Shown here: positions 1-7,534 of the stretch, piece after piece
Layout: each line of letters opens with the position of its first letter
Position numbering within the stretch: the first letter of the stretch is position 1
Origin: Chloroflexota bacterium
Lineage (GTDB): Bacteria > Chloroflexota > Anaerolineae > Ardenticatenales > Ardenticatenaceae
Reading direction: 5' to 3'
Length of the DNA stretch: 12,173 bases
NCBI GenBank assembly: GCA_003520455.1
Contig: DOUV01000149.1
Span: forward strand, 1 to 12,173
Notes under the pieces: model-generated
Told to the model about the DNA's origin: nothing
Database searches by the model: none
Seen by the model: the letters and a program-made list of their open reading frames with translations, nothing else
Position numbers and translations under genes: made by a program

Positions 1-343
1 AACTTTTTGCTACCTACTTAGAATGCTGGTGACGTCGTCGCCGGGGCGTGCGATCGGAGACTTCCGAAGTCTGACCGGCCTCGCAAGCCTGCTTTCGTAA
101 CGTGTCAGCGAGTGGAGGCGGAGCGGGGTTTGTGTGGAGCGGCACCGCGGACAAGCCCCCTTCCCCCAAGATTCTCGAGAAGATACTCCGTCTCTATTCT
201 CGACAGCATAGAGGCTCCATCGCGTGAACCTTACAACTACGTGAGGCGGATGTTACCCCCGATGTGATCTCGCAGCTGATTGCGGACTTCGTCCCTGCAT
301 AGGGTGGAAGCCCAGCGCTCGGATCGCTGGCAAGCTGTCATTC
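1..343. other. Left-edge region without a recognised gene
   Basis: No coding region is supported here. A frame from about 228 to 302 ends in a run reading READVTPDVISQLIADFVPA before a TAG at 300-302. It looks protein-like, but it is too short to name and has no good start, so it may be the decayed end of a gene. Two small perfect palindromes are visible: AGACTTC/GAAGTCT around position 65 (58-72) and TTCTCGAGAA (172-181). The frame of the downstream stress-protein gene stays open upstream to 245, but the translated residues there do not resemble a USP domain. I see no tRNA, rRNA or clear promoter. Confidence 0.5.
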
Positions 344-1357
344 ATGCATGTGAAAGGAGCGGTGCTCGTTCCGATGGCTCACGTCCACACTGAGACGCGC
401 GACGTCTTGGAAATTGCCGAACGGGCGGGGGTTCCGGCGGAAGCGGTGATCCGCATCGCCCACCGTGTGGACGACGCCATCATCCACACGGCCTTCGAGC
501 GGCGAGCCGATCTGCTGGTCATGGGTTGGCGAGGCCGCAACGAGACTCCCAATACGTCCGTCGGTCGCAATGTCGATTCCATCGTCGATCGGGTTAACTG
601 CGAGGTGCTCGTCATCCAACAAACGGGAGTGCCCCCCTTCCAACGTATCTTGATGCCGATTGCTGACCCCTTGCAGACAAAAGCAGCCATCGAGACGGCA
701 CGACTTCTGGCGACTGATGACTCGGCAACGATTACGGTGATTCACGTCTCTCCGCCCGGGACTCCTGAAACCAGGCGCCAGAAGCTTCTGGGTGCCCTCG
801 AGCTCCAGCTCGAGGGGGTGCCGATCGAGTATCCTGGGCTGCAAGGAGCAGTGACACTTCAAGAGATCGAGGCGCCCGATGTGGTTGAAGCGATTGTGGC
901 CGTAGGCGCCGACCACGATTGTGTGATCCTCGGTGTGACCCGAGACAGCTGGCTCAAACAGCGCTTCTTCGGGAGCAAGCCAGGACAAATTGCCGAGCGC
1001 GTTGAACCACCGGTCATCCTCGTTCGTCCCAAGACCGGTCCGGTGAAGTTCGGACTATATCGCGCGTTGAACTACCTGCGGGGCGGGTACAGACGGATCG
1101 ACCCGACTGCAGAGAAGGAATTGCAGGCCCAGGGGATTCTCCTGCCACGTCCGGTCGCAGGTGCCGGCGAGCCTCGCTCATCAATCAATCGCGGCGTGCT
1201 GTTGCTCGCCGGGATTCTCGCCATAGTATCGGCCGCCGCAATGTACTTGGGCGATGGAGGAGCGTGGACACTCGTTGGCGCTGCGCTGTTCTTCGTCGCA
1301 CTGCTATGGTTCACCCAGTTATCGATGGCCGAGGTTGCGAGGCAACAGCCTGGGTGA
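344..1357 (+). CDS. Tandem universal stress protein domains plus two C-terminal membrane segments; probably 5'-truncated
   Basis: Residues 1-92 and 99-229 are two Usp domains, nucleotide-binding folds linked to stress survival or to regulation of attached transporters. Domain 1 keeps the ATP-loop pattern G-x2-G-x9-G (G61, G64, G74), although the usual Ser/Thr after the last Gly is Arg. Domain 2 has G197-x2-R200-x9-G210-S211. Domain 1 starts at what looks like its second strand and lacks the usual first strand and helix (about 30-40 residues). No SD precedes ATG 344, so this may be the tail of a longer protein such as a permease-USP fusion. Residues 230-280 are a hydrophilic linker of unknown type. 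Hydrophobic stretches at about 284-303 and 307-327 are probable membrane helices. The stop lies beside a recombinase remnant. The Usp call is firm; whether the gene is intact and what starts it are not. Confidence 0.7.
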   Translation: MHVKGAVLVPMAHVHTETRDVLEIAERAGVPAEAVIRIAHRVDDAIIHTAFERRADLLVMGWRGRNETPNTSVGRNVDSIVDRVNCEVLVIQQTGVPPFQRILMPIADPLQTKAAIETARLLATDDSATITVIHVSPPGTPETRRQKLLGALELQLEGVPIEYPGLQGAVTLQEIEAPDVVEAIVAVGADHDCVILGVTRDSWLKQRFFGSKPGQIAERVEPPVILVRPKTGPVKFGLYRALNYLRGGYRRIDPTAEKELQAQGILLPRPVAGAGEPRSSINRGVLLLAGILAIVSAAAMYLGDGGAWTLVGAALFFVALLWFTQLSMAEVARQQPG

Positions 1358-1605
1358 TGCCCTTGCGGTGACCCGTCTGCTGACAAAGTACTCGCTCCCG
1401 GCCGGCCTCGAGCCCATCACCCCCCACGCGTTGGGCCATCCCTTGGCGGCCCGCGCCCTGAACGCCAACCCTGGCGACCGGCGCGGTCTCGCACGCTTGC
1501 TGAATCACAGGCGCATCGCCACGATGATCTCACAAAGCCCAGCCTCACGAGTTGAGAGCGCGCATGGAACAGGTGGAGGTGGCGGACGCACCGGTCGCAG
1601 CGTGA
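1350..1605 (+). pseudogene. Decayed C-terminal fragment of a tyrosine recombinase (phage-integrase/XerC type)
   Basis: Read in the frame of 1254, bases of about 1353-1560 encode LEPITPHALGHPLAARALN followed by GLARLLNHRRIATM. This matches the catalytic C-terminus of tyrosine recombinases, normally ITPHALRHTFAT...LARLLGHSSIATT. The essential Arg of HxxRH is Gly here (HALGH, codons at 1425-1439), and no catalytic Tyr is found after the IAT motif. The family-like ending RARMEQVEVADAPVAA continues in another frame up to a TGA at 1603-1605, so a frameshift is also needed. No N-terminal or core-binding part is visible. It lies between the truncated stress-protein gene and the catabolic cluster, which suggests a relic of mobile DNA. 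The exact left edge is uncertain and may overlap the end of the preceding gene. Confidence 0.72.
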
Positions 1606-1684
1606 GCCGGGGCCAGGCGGCGCCCCGCCGGGTCGTCTCCGCCTCTCCGAAGGTGCGATTGCCCGCCTATTTCCATGTCGGGTA

Positions 1685-1713
1685 TTGACATCGTCTTCCA
1701 GTTCTGATAGTCT
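1685..1713 (+). promoter_or_regulatory. Sigma-70-type promoter for the GntR regulator (and perhaps the cluster)
   Basis: A perfect -35 box TTGACA (1685-1690) is followed by a 17-nt spacer and an extended -10, TG-A-TAGTCT (TG at 1705-1706, hexamer 1708-1713). The hexamer alone is a weak match, but the consensus -35, optimal spacing and TGn extension make this the best promoter in the window. Initiation would fall at about 1719-1721, inside the palindrome that begins at 1717. Confidence 0.7.
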
Positions 1714-1716
1714 GTT

Positions 1717-1746
1717 CTGTACACTGTATACGTACACAGTGTACAG
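1717..1746. promoter_or_regulatory. 30-bp palindromic operator overlapping the transcription start
   Basis: Perfect 11-bp arms CTGTACACTGT (1717-1727) and ACAGTGTACAG (1736-1746) flank the centre ATACGTAC. The dyad continues through the centre with only one mismatched pair. It begins 3 nt after the -10 hexamer and covers the predicted start site, the classic place for repressor blockade. The GntR/FCD gene begins about 125 bp downstream, so autoregulation by its dimeric product is the simplest inference. The sequence does not fit the t.GTa.tAC.a FadR-type consensus exactly, so another regulator remains possible. Confidence 0.75.
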
Positions 1747-1794
1747 TTAAAGCGGGTAACGATAGAGTGAGAGTCCTTTCCTTGACAAGGGGGG

Positions 1795-1813
1795 CGAGAG
1801 GTTCAGCCTCTCG
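1795..1813 (+). promoter_or_regulatory. Hairpin in the 5' leader of the GntR gene
   Basis: CGAGAGG (1795-1801), loop TTCAG, CCTCTCG (1807-1813) form a perfect 7-bp stem in the transcribed leader. A small CCTTG-A-CAAGG dyad lies just upstream (1780-1790). No U-tract follows, so it is not a standard intrinsic terminator. It could stabilise the mRNA or influence translation; its role is unknown. Confidence 0.45.
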
Positions 1814-1869
1814 GCCAACACCCGGCTTTGCAATAGGTGGAAAACGAGTTTCAGAGGCGAGTACCTGAT

Positions 1870-2565
1870 ATGCAGCCAATTCAGAAATCTGCCCCACTTG
1901 CCTCAATCGCTTACGAGCGCATTAAGCAGTCGATCCTCAACGGGACTCTGGCACCCGCTCAAACAGTTCACGAGCCGCAGCTAGCGCAAAGGTTGCAGAT
2001 CAGCCGCACCCCGGTCCGTGAGGCGCTCATCCGCCTTGAACAAGAGGGATGGCTGATGCCGGCTGATGGGCGTGGCCTGATCGTCAGGCCGCTTTCGCCT
2101 CGTGGCGTAGAGGATATCTACGAGATGCGCCTCTTGTTGGAACCACACGCGGCGCGCTTGTTTGCGGAGCGCGCCGCTGATGCGGCGATCGCCGACCTGT
2201 TAGAACCACTGGAGGAAATCGAGGCGGAAATCGCTGTGGGCCGCTACGAACTATTCTTCCAGATGCACCGTGCTGTTCATCAGAAGCTGATCGATCACTG
2301 TCCCAATCTCATCCTGCGCGAGGGGTTGGCGTTGCTTGACGAACGGATGCACCGCATCCGTGCTCTCACGGGCTCAGAGCCGGGCCGTCATGTGCGTGCG
2401 TCCTTCGAAGAGCAGAAGGCCATTCTGCGAGCACTTGAACGTCGTGACTTGAACCAGATCGAGCATGCTGTGGCCGATCACCTGTCAGCGGCCAAAGAGC
2501 GAGTGCTTACCCACCTGGCGGCCACGACCTGGTTCGCTGACCCAGAGGGCAGAGCACTCGCCTGA
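1870..2565 (+). CDS. GntR-family transcriptional regulator, FadR subfamily (FCD domain)
   Basis: This is a 231-residue ligand-responsive DNA-binding repressor or activator, the usual size for the subfamily. Residues about 10-75 form the winged helix-turn-helix with the signature SRTPVREALIRLEQEGW (45-61). Residues about 80-211 form the all-helical FCD effector domain. FCD proteins commonly bind a metal through Asp-x3-His and two further His. Here H133 and H204 are present, but the Asp position is Phe129 and the His of E-x-H-xx-I is Gln182, so the metal site looks degenerate. ATG 1870 is preferred, with GAGG at 1854-1857. A GTG at 1837 would add 11 residues but has no SD. The promoter and palindrome just upstream suggest autoregulation. 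Its position at the head of the enzyme genes makes it their likely controller, with a pathway intermediate as effector. Confidence 0.92.
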   Translation: MQPIQKSAPLASIAYERIKQSILNGTLAPAQTVHEPQLAQRLQISRTPVREALIRLEQEGWLMPADGRGLIVRPLSPRGVEDIYEMRLLLEPHAARLFAERAADAAIADLLEPLEEIEAEIAVGRYELFFQMHRAVHQKLIDHCPNLILREGLALLDERMHRIRALTGSEPGRHVRASFEEQKAILRALERRDLNQIEHAVADHLSAAKERVLTHLAATTWFADPEGRALA

Positions 2566-2636
2566 TCCCCGTTTTCGTCGAATGGTCTCCTACTGAGCAA
2601 CGACTGCAGGGGCAAATCCGGCTCGTAGAGCTGCTC

Positions 2637-2723
2637 ATGTTGGGACGGAACACCCCCACGCCTCACCTTCACTTCAAAAATTATCAAGATGGGATTGCTC
2701 TGGTCGAGTGGGTGGCCACGTAG
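2637..2723 (+). CDS. Possible small ORF or gene remnant before hyuA
   Basis: From ATG 2637 this frame encodes 28 residues ending ...HLHFKNYQDGIALVEWVAT before TAG 2721-2723. The same frame is open back to 2541, overlapping the end of the GntR gene, and reads plausibly as protein (VEWSPTEQRLQGQIRLVELL). No strong SD precedes the ATG. Its stop lies immediately before the hyuA ribosome-binding site, an arrangement that would allow translational coupling. It could be a leader peptide, the tail of a lost gene or chance. I recognise no family. The rest of the 2566-2747 gap shows no other feature. Confidence 0.3.
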   Translation: MLGRNTPTPHLHFKNYQDGIALVEWVAT

Positions 2724-2726
2724 AGC

Positions 2727-2740
2727 AGGAGGTTCAGGAG
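2727..2740 (+). promoter_or_regulatory. Tandem Shine-Dalgarno sites for hyuA
   Basis: AGGAGG (2727-2732) and AGGAG (2736-2740) lie in a row before ATG 2748. The second has the ideal 7-nt spacing and fixes the start. Confidence 0.7.
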
Positions 2741-2747
2741 TGCCCGC

Positions 2748-4826
2748 ATGCTGACCCATGATGGACTCGCGTCAGAGCAAACGTACCGCATTGGCATCGA
2801 TACAGGAGGAACCTTTACCGATTTCGTACTCCTCAGGGAATCGGATGGTGGCGTTGTCACGCTCAAGACCCTCTCCACCCCCTCCGACTTTTCGGTCGGG
2901 GTCGTTAACGGCTTAGTCAGGCTGGAGATTGATCTCCGGCACGTACGCTATATCGTGCACGGTACTACGATCGGCGTAAACGCCCTTATCCAACGGAGGG
3001 GTGCCAGGACTGGGCTGCTCACGACCCATGGCTTCGAGGACGTGTTGCAGATCCAATGGATGAACAAGCCGGAGATGTATAACCTGTTCTACCGGAAGCC
3101 CGTGCCGCTCGTCCGGCGGCGGGACCGGATCGGCATCGACGAACGCGTGGACGGCCAGGGTCGAGTTCTCAAAGGAGTCGATCCGGAGGAGGTCCGCGCC
3201 GCGGTCGGGCAGCTCGTCGACAGGGGGATTGAGGCGGTTGCCATCTGCACGATTAACTCCTACGCCAATCCAGAGAATGAGCAAGCGATTTTCGAGATGG
3301 TCCGCGAGGAATGCCCAGAGATCCACGTGAGTGTATCACATTTGATCGCCAGGCAGCGCCGCGAGTACGAGCGCTCCAGTACTACAGTTCTCAATGCCTA
3401 CATCGCGGCGCCAATGGAGAAGTATCTGACCCGATTGGAGCGTGAGCTGGCGGCGCGCGGTTTTCGCGGGACCTTCCTGGTCATGCGCTCCAACGGCGGG
3501 GTCATGACGCTGGAGAATGCCAGGGCGATACCGGTGCACACGCTCCTCTCGGGCCCGGTGGGAGGGAGCGTTGCCCTCTCGGCGCTCGGTACTCGCCTCG
3601 GCGCCGCCCGGCTGATCGGCTTCGATATGGGCGGAACGAGCAGCGACATCTCGGTGGTGCTGGACGGGAAACCTCAGATGTCGCAGATGGCCCTGGTGGA
3701 GGGGTACCCCTTGATGACTCCCGTCGTCAATGTTGACTCGATTGGGGCAGGGGGCGGGTCCATCGCTACCGTTAAGGGGTTTACCTCCCTCCGGGTGGGG
3801 CCGGCGAGCGCCGGAGCCAGCCCAGGACCGGCCTGTTACAGACAGGGCGGCACCGAGGCGACGGTTACCGACGCCAATCTCATCTTGGGACGGCTCGACT
3901 CCGAGACGCCCCTGGCCGACGACCTGTTCCTGGATCGTGAGGCTGCGAGTACAGCCATCGCGGAGCACGTCGGGCAAAAGTTGGGGATGGGAGTGGAGGA
4001 AGCGGCCCTCGCTATCAACCGGATCGCCGACGTGAAGATGGCCTACGCGATTCGCGGCCTGACCCTCGAGAAGGGATTAGATCCGCGGGAATTCGTCCTC
4101 GTCGCTTTTGGCGGAGCTGGCCCTCTGCACGCGGCTTCGATAGCCTCCCTGCTGGGAATCCCACGTGTGCTCGTGCCGCGAGCCCCTGGCAATTTCTCCG
4201 CCTGGGGTATGTTGAGTACCGATCTTCGCCACGACCTGGTGCGCACCATTGACCTGCCCGGCGACCCGAGCTGCCTGCCCACCCTCCGACAAGCGTTTCA
4301 GGAGATGGAAGAGCAGGGGCAAGAGATCATGGCCCGGCACGGCGCGAACCAGAGTCCCCGCCAGCTCCGGTGGGGGGTAGACGCCCGGTACAAGGGCCAG
4401 GAGCACAGCCTGACCGTGCCCTTTGAGGCAGAGAAGATCGACACCACGGCTCTCGCAAAGCTGCTCGCCGATTTTCATTCCCTCCACGAGAGCCAGTATG
4501 GACACTCCAGCCCTGAAGACTCGGCCGAGTTCGTCGCGACCCGGCTGGAGCTGAATGCCAGGCTCGAGAAACCGCCGTTCTACAAGCTCCCTACGGACGC
4601 GAAAATGCTTGAGCTCACGGCCGTGAGCTTCCGCGACGTCACCTTCGAGTCGGGCATCCGGCGAACCCCGGTCTTCGAGCGGTCGGCGCTGTTCCCGGGC
4701 TGCCGGATCGAGGGACCGGCGATCATCAACGAGCCCAGCTCTACCGTCCTGGTTCCACCCAGCGCCATCCTGCAGGTCGACGGCGATGGCAACCTGATTA
4801 TAGATCTCCCCTCTACGGAAGGCTGA
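2748..4826 (+). CDS. hyuA: HyuA-type subunit, hydantoinase A/5-oxoprolinase family
   Basis: At 692 residues this is normal for the N-methylhydantoinase A/5-oxoprolinase alpha family, the ATP-binding subunit that phosphorylates a cyclic amide for ring hydrolysis. The N-terminal Hydant_A_N domain opens with IGIDTGGTFTDFVLL (about 15-29) and HGTTIGVNALI (71-81). The core ASKHA-fold ATPase has GFDMGGTSSD (291-300), VDSIGAGGGSIA (329-340), GPASAGASPGPACY (351-364) and AFGGAGPLHA (453-462). The C-terminal domain is complete. Nothing essential appears missing. hyuB starts 3 nt after the stop, so the two are almost certainly translated together as a complex. Substrates in the family include hydantoins, 5-oxoproline and, in relatives, acetone or acetophenone, so the name does not prove hydantoin as substrate. 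The nearby DUF4392 gene favours 5-oxoproline or a similar lactam. Confidence 0.93.
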   Translation: MLTHDGLASEQTYRIGIDTGGTFTDFVLLRESDGGVVTLKTLSTPSDFSVGVVNGLVRLEIDLRHVRYIVHGTTIGVNALIQRRGARTGLLTTHGFEDVLQIQWMNKPEMYNLFYRKPVPLVRRRDRIGIDERVDGQGRVLKGVDPEEVRAAVGQLVDRGIEAVAICTINSYANPENEQAIFEMVREECPEIHVSVSHLIARQRREYERSSTTVLNAYIAAPMEKYLTRLERELAARGFRGTFLVMRSNGGVMTLENARAIPVHTLLSGPVGGSVALSALGTRLGAARLIGFDMGGTSSDISVVLDGKPQMSQMALVEGYPLMTPVVNVDSIGAGGGSIATVKGFTSLRVGPASAGASPGPACYRQGGTEATVTDANLILGRLDSETPLADDLFLDREAASTAIAEHVGQKLGMGVEEAALAINRIADVKMAYAIRGLTLEKGLDPREFVLVAFGGAGPLHAASIASLLGIPRVLVPRAPGNFSAWGMLSTDLRHDLVRTIDLPGDPSCLPTLRQAFQEMEEQGQEIMARHGANQSPRQLRWGVDARYKGQEHSLTVPFEAEKIDTTALAKLLADFHSLHESQYGHSSPEDSAEFVATRLELNARLEKPPFYKLPTDAKMLELTAVSFRDVTFESGIRRTPVFERSALFPGCRIEGPAIINEPSSTVLVPPSAILQVDGDGNLIIDLPSTEG

Positions 4827-4829
4827 GCG

Positions 4830-6560
4830 ATGGTGGCCAGCGTGGATCCCGTGACGGTGGAAGTGATCTGGCACGCGTTGTTGGCGGCGGCCAATGAGAT
4901 GAAGACTGCCCTTCGGCAGAGCTCCTACAACTTCATCATCAACGAGATGCACGACTTCAGTGTGGCGCTGTTCAACGAGAAAGCCGAGACGGTGGCCCAG
5001 GCGCCAGGCTTGCCGGCCTTCCTGTGCGACATCCCCAGCGCGATCCACTCGATCGCGGCCGACATCGGCGGCTTCGAGCGCTTCGCCGAGGGGGACATTT
5101 ACCTGACCAACGATCCCTACGCCAACACTTTTCACATCTGGGATGTAAACGTGATCAAGCCGGTCTTCTGGGAGGGTGCCCTCGTCGGCTTCGCCGGCGC
5201 CCGTGCTCACTGGCAAGACCTGGGTGGAAGCTCCGGCTCGGGGGCAACCAACTCAACCGAAGTCTATCAAGAGGGGCTGATCCTGAAGTCGATCCGATTG
5301 TACGACCGTGGGGTGCTGAACGAGGAGGTGCTGCGGATCATCCGGGAGAACAGCCGGCTGCCCGAGGCGGTGGTGGGCGACCTGCGAGCCCAGCGGGGGG
5401 CCTGCGAGATCGGAGCGCGGCGCCTGATGGAGCTCATCGCCCGCTATGGGCCAGCGGTCTTCCGCGCCAGTGTCCAGCAGATCTTTCGCAATGGCGACCA
5501 GTTGGCGCTCGAGAAGCTCAAGACCATTCGGCCGGGGGAGTACCTGGCCGAGGGCTGGGTGGACAACGATGCGGTGGAGCTGGACGTGCCCCTGCGGGTC
5601 AAGGCCAGGGTGACTGTTAGTCCTGAGCAGATGCTGGTTGACTTGACCGGCTCCCATCCGCGCTGCAAGGGCCCCTTCAACAACAACCGCAACACGACGA
5701 CCTCTTTCTGCCGGCTGATCTTCAAGATCCTGACCACTCCCAACGAGCCGGCCAACGAGGGTCACTTCTGGCGGCTCAAGGTCGCCATCCCCCCAGACTC
5801 CATCTTCGACGCCCAGAAGCCTTGCTCGACGATGCTCGGCTTCGCGGCGCTCGAGACCTTGCTCGACGTGGTCAAGAGCGCGCTGGCACCAGCCATGCCG
5901 GAATTGGTCAATGCCCACGACTACGGCAAGTGCACGCCTGCGCACATGAAGGGGCACGACCAGCAGGGGCGCTATTTCACCTTCCCCGACACGGAAGGGG
6001 GCGGCATGGGCGCCAGCGCCCATGGCGACGGTGAGTCGGGCATCAAGGGCCACGACACCGTCGTCATCTCCGCCGAGGTTCTCGAAGCCAGGGTCCCTCT
6101 GCGGGTCGTCCAGAACCGCCTGCGCCAGGACTCCGGCGGTCCCGGTCGCTTCCGCGGTGGCCTGGGCATCGAGAAGGACTACCTCTGCCTGGTGGACGTG
6201 CGGCTCAATGCCGCGCTGGAACGGCAGCTCTTCCCGCCCCAGGGCATCCTGGGCGGTCTCCCGGCCAAACACAACCAGGTCATCATCAAGAGTCGCCAGG
6301 GTCAGATCCGCCTGCCCTCCAAAGTCACCGACTATCCCGTCGCCGCGGGCGCCATCATCAGCCTCCAGACGGGGGGTGGGGGCGGCTATGGCCCTCCCAG
6401 CCAACGCCCGCTTGAGCTCGTCCAGGAGGATCTCGACGAAGGTTACATCTCCCGCCAGCAGGCCGAGGAGATCTACGCCGTGGTCTGCCGCCCGGATGGC
6501 ACGATCGATCTCGAGCAGTCGTGGGCGTTGCGGGCGAGGCTCCGGCCGCTGCACGCGTAG
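4830..6560 (+). CDS. hyuB: HyuB-type subunit, hydantoinase B/5-oxoprolinase family
   Basis: The 576-residue partner of HyuA is the usual length for Hydantoinase_B proteins, which catalyse ring opening with HyuA in the cytoplasm. Family signatures appear in order: DPVTVEVI (6-13), the NDPY segment TNDPYANTFHIWDV (93-106), HWQDLGG (127-133, where many relatives have H-x-D-x-GG), a central GPFNNNRNTT-type segment, RQDSGGPGRFRGGLG (432-446) and the Gly-rich end TGGGGGYGPP (from 514). It begins with ATG only 3 nt after the hyuA stop, so it probably relies on coupling, as no strong SD is visible. The C-terminal extension after GGGYG contains DLDEGYISRQQAEEIY, typical of family members. There is no sign of frameshift or truncation. 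Specificity cannot be read from the sequence. Confidence 0.93.
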   Translation: MVASVDPVTVEVIWHALLAAANEMKTALRQSSYNFIINEMHDFSVALFNEKAETVAQAPGLPAFLCDIPSAIHSIAADIGGFERFAEGDIYLTNDPYANTFHIWDVNVIKPVFWEGALVGFAGARAHWQDLGGSSGSGATNSTEVYQEGLILKSIRLYDRGVLNEEVLRIIRENSRLPEAVVGDLRAQRGACEIGARRLMELIARYGPAVFRASVQQIFRNGDQLALEKLKTIRPGEYLAEGWVDNDAVELDVPLRVKARVTVSPEQMLVDLTGSHPRCKGPFNNNRNTTTSFCRLIFKILTTPNEPANEGHFWRLKVAIPPDSIFDAQKPCSTMLGFAALETLLDVVKSALAPAMPELVNAHDYGKCTPAHMKGHDQQGRYFTFPDTEGGGMGASAHGDGESGIKGHDTVVISAEVLEARVPLRVVQNRLRQDSGGPGRFRGGLGIEKDYLCLVDVRLNAALERQLFPPQGILGGLPAKHNQVIIKSRQGQIRLPSKVTDYPVAAGAIISLQTGGGGGYGPPSQRPLELVQEDLDEGYISRQQAEEIYAVVCRPDGTIDLEQSWALRARLRPLHA

Positions 6561-6658
6561 GTTTGAAAAGCCTTCGTCTGTCATCTACTGTTACAATCGG
6601 ATCCAGGTTGGAGAGCCACCCTCGGATGCGGAAATCGGATACGGGAAGGAAGGGTTCC

Positions 6659-7477
6659 ATGATCAAGCTTGGGCTGATTGGGTGTGGCGCTATCGGGAGC
6701 GCTGTCGTGAATGCCATCCTCGAGGAGGAAGTCCCGAACGTTCGCCTGGTTGGCATACTTAGCCTTTCCTCGAATGAGGTTATAGATCGAGCGCAGCGTC
6801 TCCTGGGAACCCACTTCGCCCACACCATCGAGGAGCTGATTGAGCTCGCGCCGGACATGGTCGTTGAGGCGGCTGGTCAACCAGCCCTCAAGGCATACGC
6901 CAGGTCCCTGTTGGCTGCCGGCATTGACGTTCTCCCAATGAGCGTCGGCGCCTTGGCCGATCCGGACTTCCTCGCCGATCTCGTCCAAGAGGCAAACCGG
7001 AAAGGCGGGGGCCTCCTTATCCCCTCGGGTGCCATTGGCGCCCTCGACGTCCTTCGCTCTGGCTGCGCCGCCGGAGAAGTCGACGAGCTCATCCTTACCA
7101 GCACCAAGCGACCGGCGGCTCTGAGGGGCGCACCCTACTTGATCGAACACGGCATCAGTCTCGAGGGTATACAGGGGCCCGTGACCGTCTTTGATGGACC
7201 CGCAGCCCAAGCCTGTAACGCCTTTCCAGAATCGATCAATATCGGTGCGGCTGTCAGTCTTGCCGGTCTTGGCTTTGAACGTACCCGGATTCGCATCGTG
7301 GCCGATCCCAACGTCCCACGGACGACCCATTCGTTGCGGGCGAGGGGCGCTTTTGGTGAGCTGCAGCTCACCCTCCGGAGTTCCCCTCATCCGGACAATC
7401 CGCGGACCAGCTATCTGGCTTGCCTCGGCGCCATCGCCGCAATCAAGAATAGTCGCGGGCCTCTCCGGTTTGTCTGA
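6659..7477 (+). CDS. L-aspartate dehydrogenase-like NAD(P)-dependent oxidoreductase (NadX/DUF108 family)
   Basis: This 272-residue protein has an N-terminal Rossmann fold, LGLIGCGAIG (4-13, GxGxxG), then EAAGQ (70-74), SVGAL (95-99) and PSGAIGALD (122-130). The C-terminal DUF108 domain follows, with AFPESINIGAAVSLAG (188-203), H224 in PRTTHS and NPRTS (247-251). H224 is 48 residues from the C-terminus, the same distance as the proposed catalytic His193 of the 241-residue Thermotoga maritima enzyme. Known members interconvert L-aspartate and iminoaspartate/oxaloacetate plus ammonia. No NAD-biosynthesis gene is adjacent, so a catabolic deamination or a related amino acid is more likely here (inference). 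ATG 6659 is chosen because GGAAGGAAGG lies just before it. The frame extends upstream but overlaps hyuB. The 98-bp gap after hyuB contains one ACTGT half-site (6587-6591). Confidence 0.88.
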   Translation: MIKLGLIGCGAIGSAVVNAILEEEVPNVRLVGILSLSSNEVIDRAQRLLGTHFAHTIEELIELAPDMVVEAAGQPALKAYARSLLAAGIDVLPMSVGALADPDFLADLVQEANRKGGGLLIPSGAIGALDVLRSGCAAGEVDELILTSTKRPAALRGAPYLIEHGISLEGIQGPVTVFDGPAAQACNAFPESINIGAAVSLAGLGFERTRIRIVADPNVPRTTHSLRARGAFGELQLTLRSSPHPDNPRTSYLACLGAIAAIKNSRGPLRFV

Positions 7478-7495
7478 TGGCTTCATGCGTCGCAC

Positions 7496-7511
7496 CGTGC
7501 ACAGTTTACAG
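7496..7511. promoter_or_regulatory. Partial operator copy upstream of the DUF4392 gene
   Basis: CGTGCACAGTTTACAG matches the right arm of the 1717-1746 palindrome (1731-1746) at 14 of 16 positions. It sits in the 126-bp gap between the dehydrogenase and DUF4392 genes. Only one arm is clear. It may be a binding site for the GntR regulator. Confidence 0.4.
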
Positions 7512-7534
7512 GTCGATGCATGCCCCCGTAGTAA

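Noticed and set aside
344..1357. DUF389-USP fusion
   Set aside because: The C-terminal tail has only two hydrophobic helices and does not carry the membrane-domain sequence I would expect, so no fusion family is assigned.
1837..1869. GTG start for the GntR regulator
   Set aside because: It has no SD and adds non-conserved residues. ATG 1870 has GAGG upstream and gives the normal family length.
4077..5216. Minus-strand open frame spanning the hyuA-hyuB junction
   Set aside because: It overlaps two coupled, fully conserved genes and shows no family signature.
5253..6584. Long open frame on the minus strand opposite hyuB (443 codons)
   Set aside because: It is a mirror of GC-rich coding bias. 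The + strand carries complete HyuB motifs and the reverse translation resembles no family.
6521..6658. Upstream start for the aspartate-dehydrogenase-like gene inside hyuB
   Set aside because: The extra 46 residues precede the Rossmann motif, do not look like protein of this family and overlap hyuB. ATG 6659 has a strong SD.
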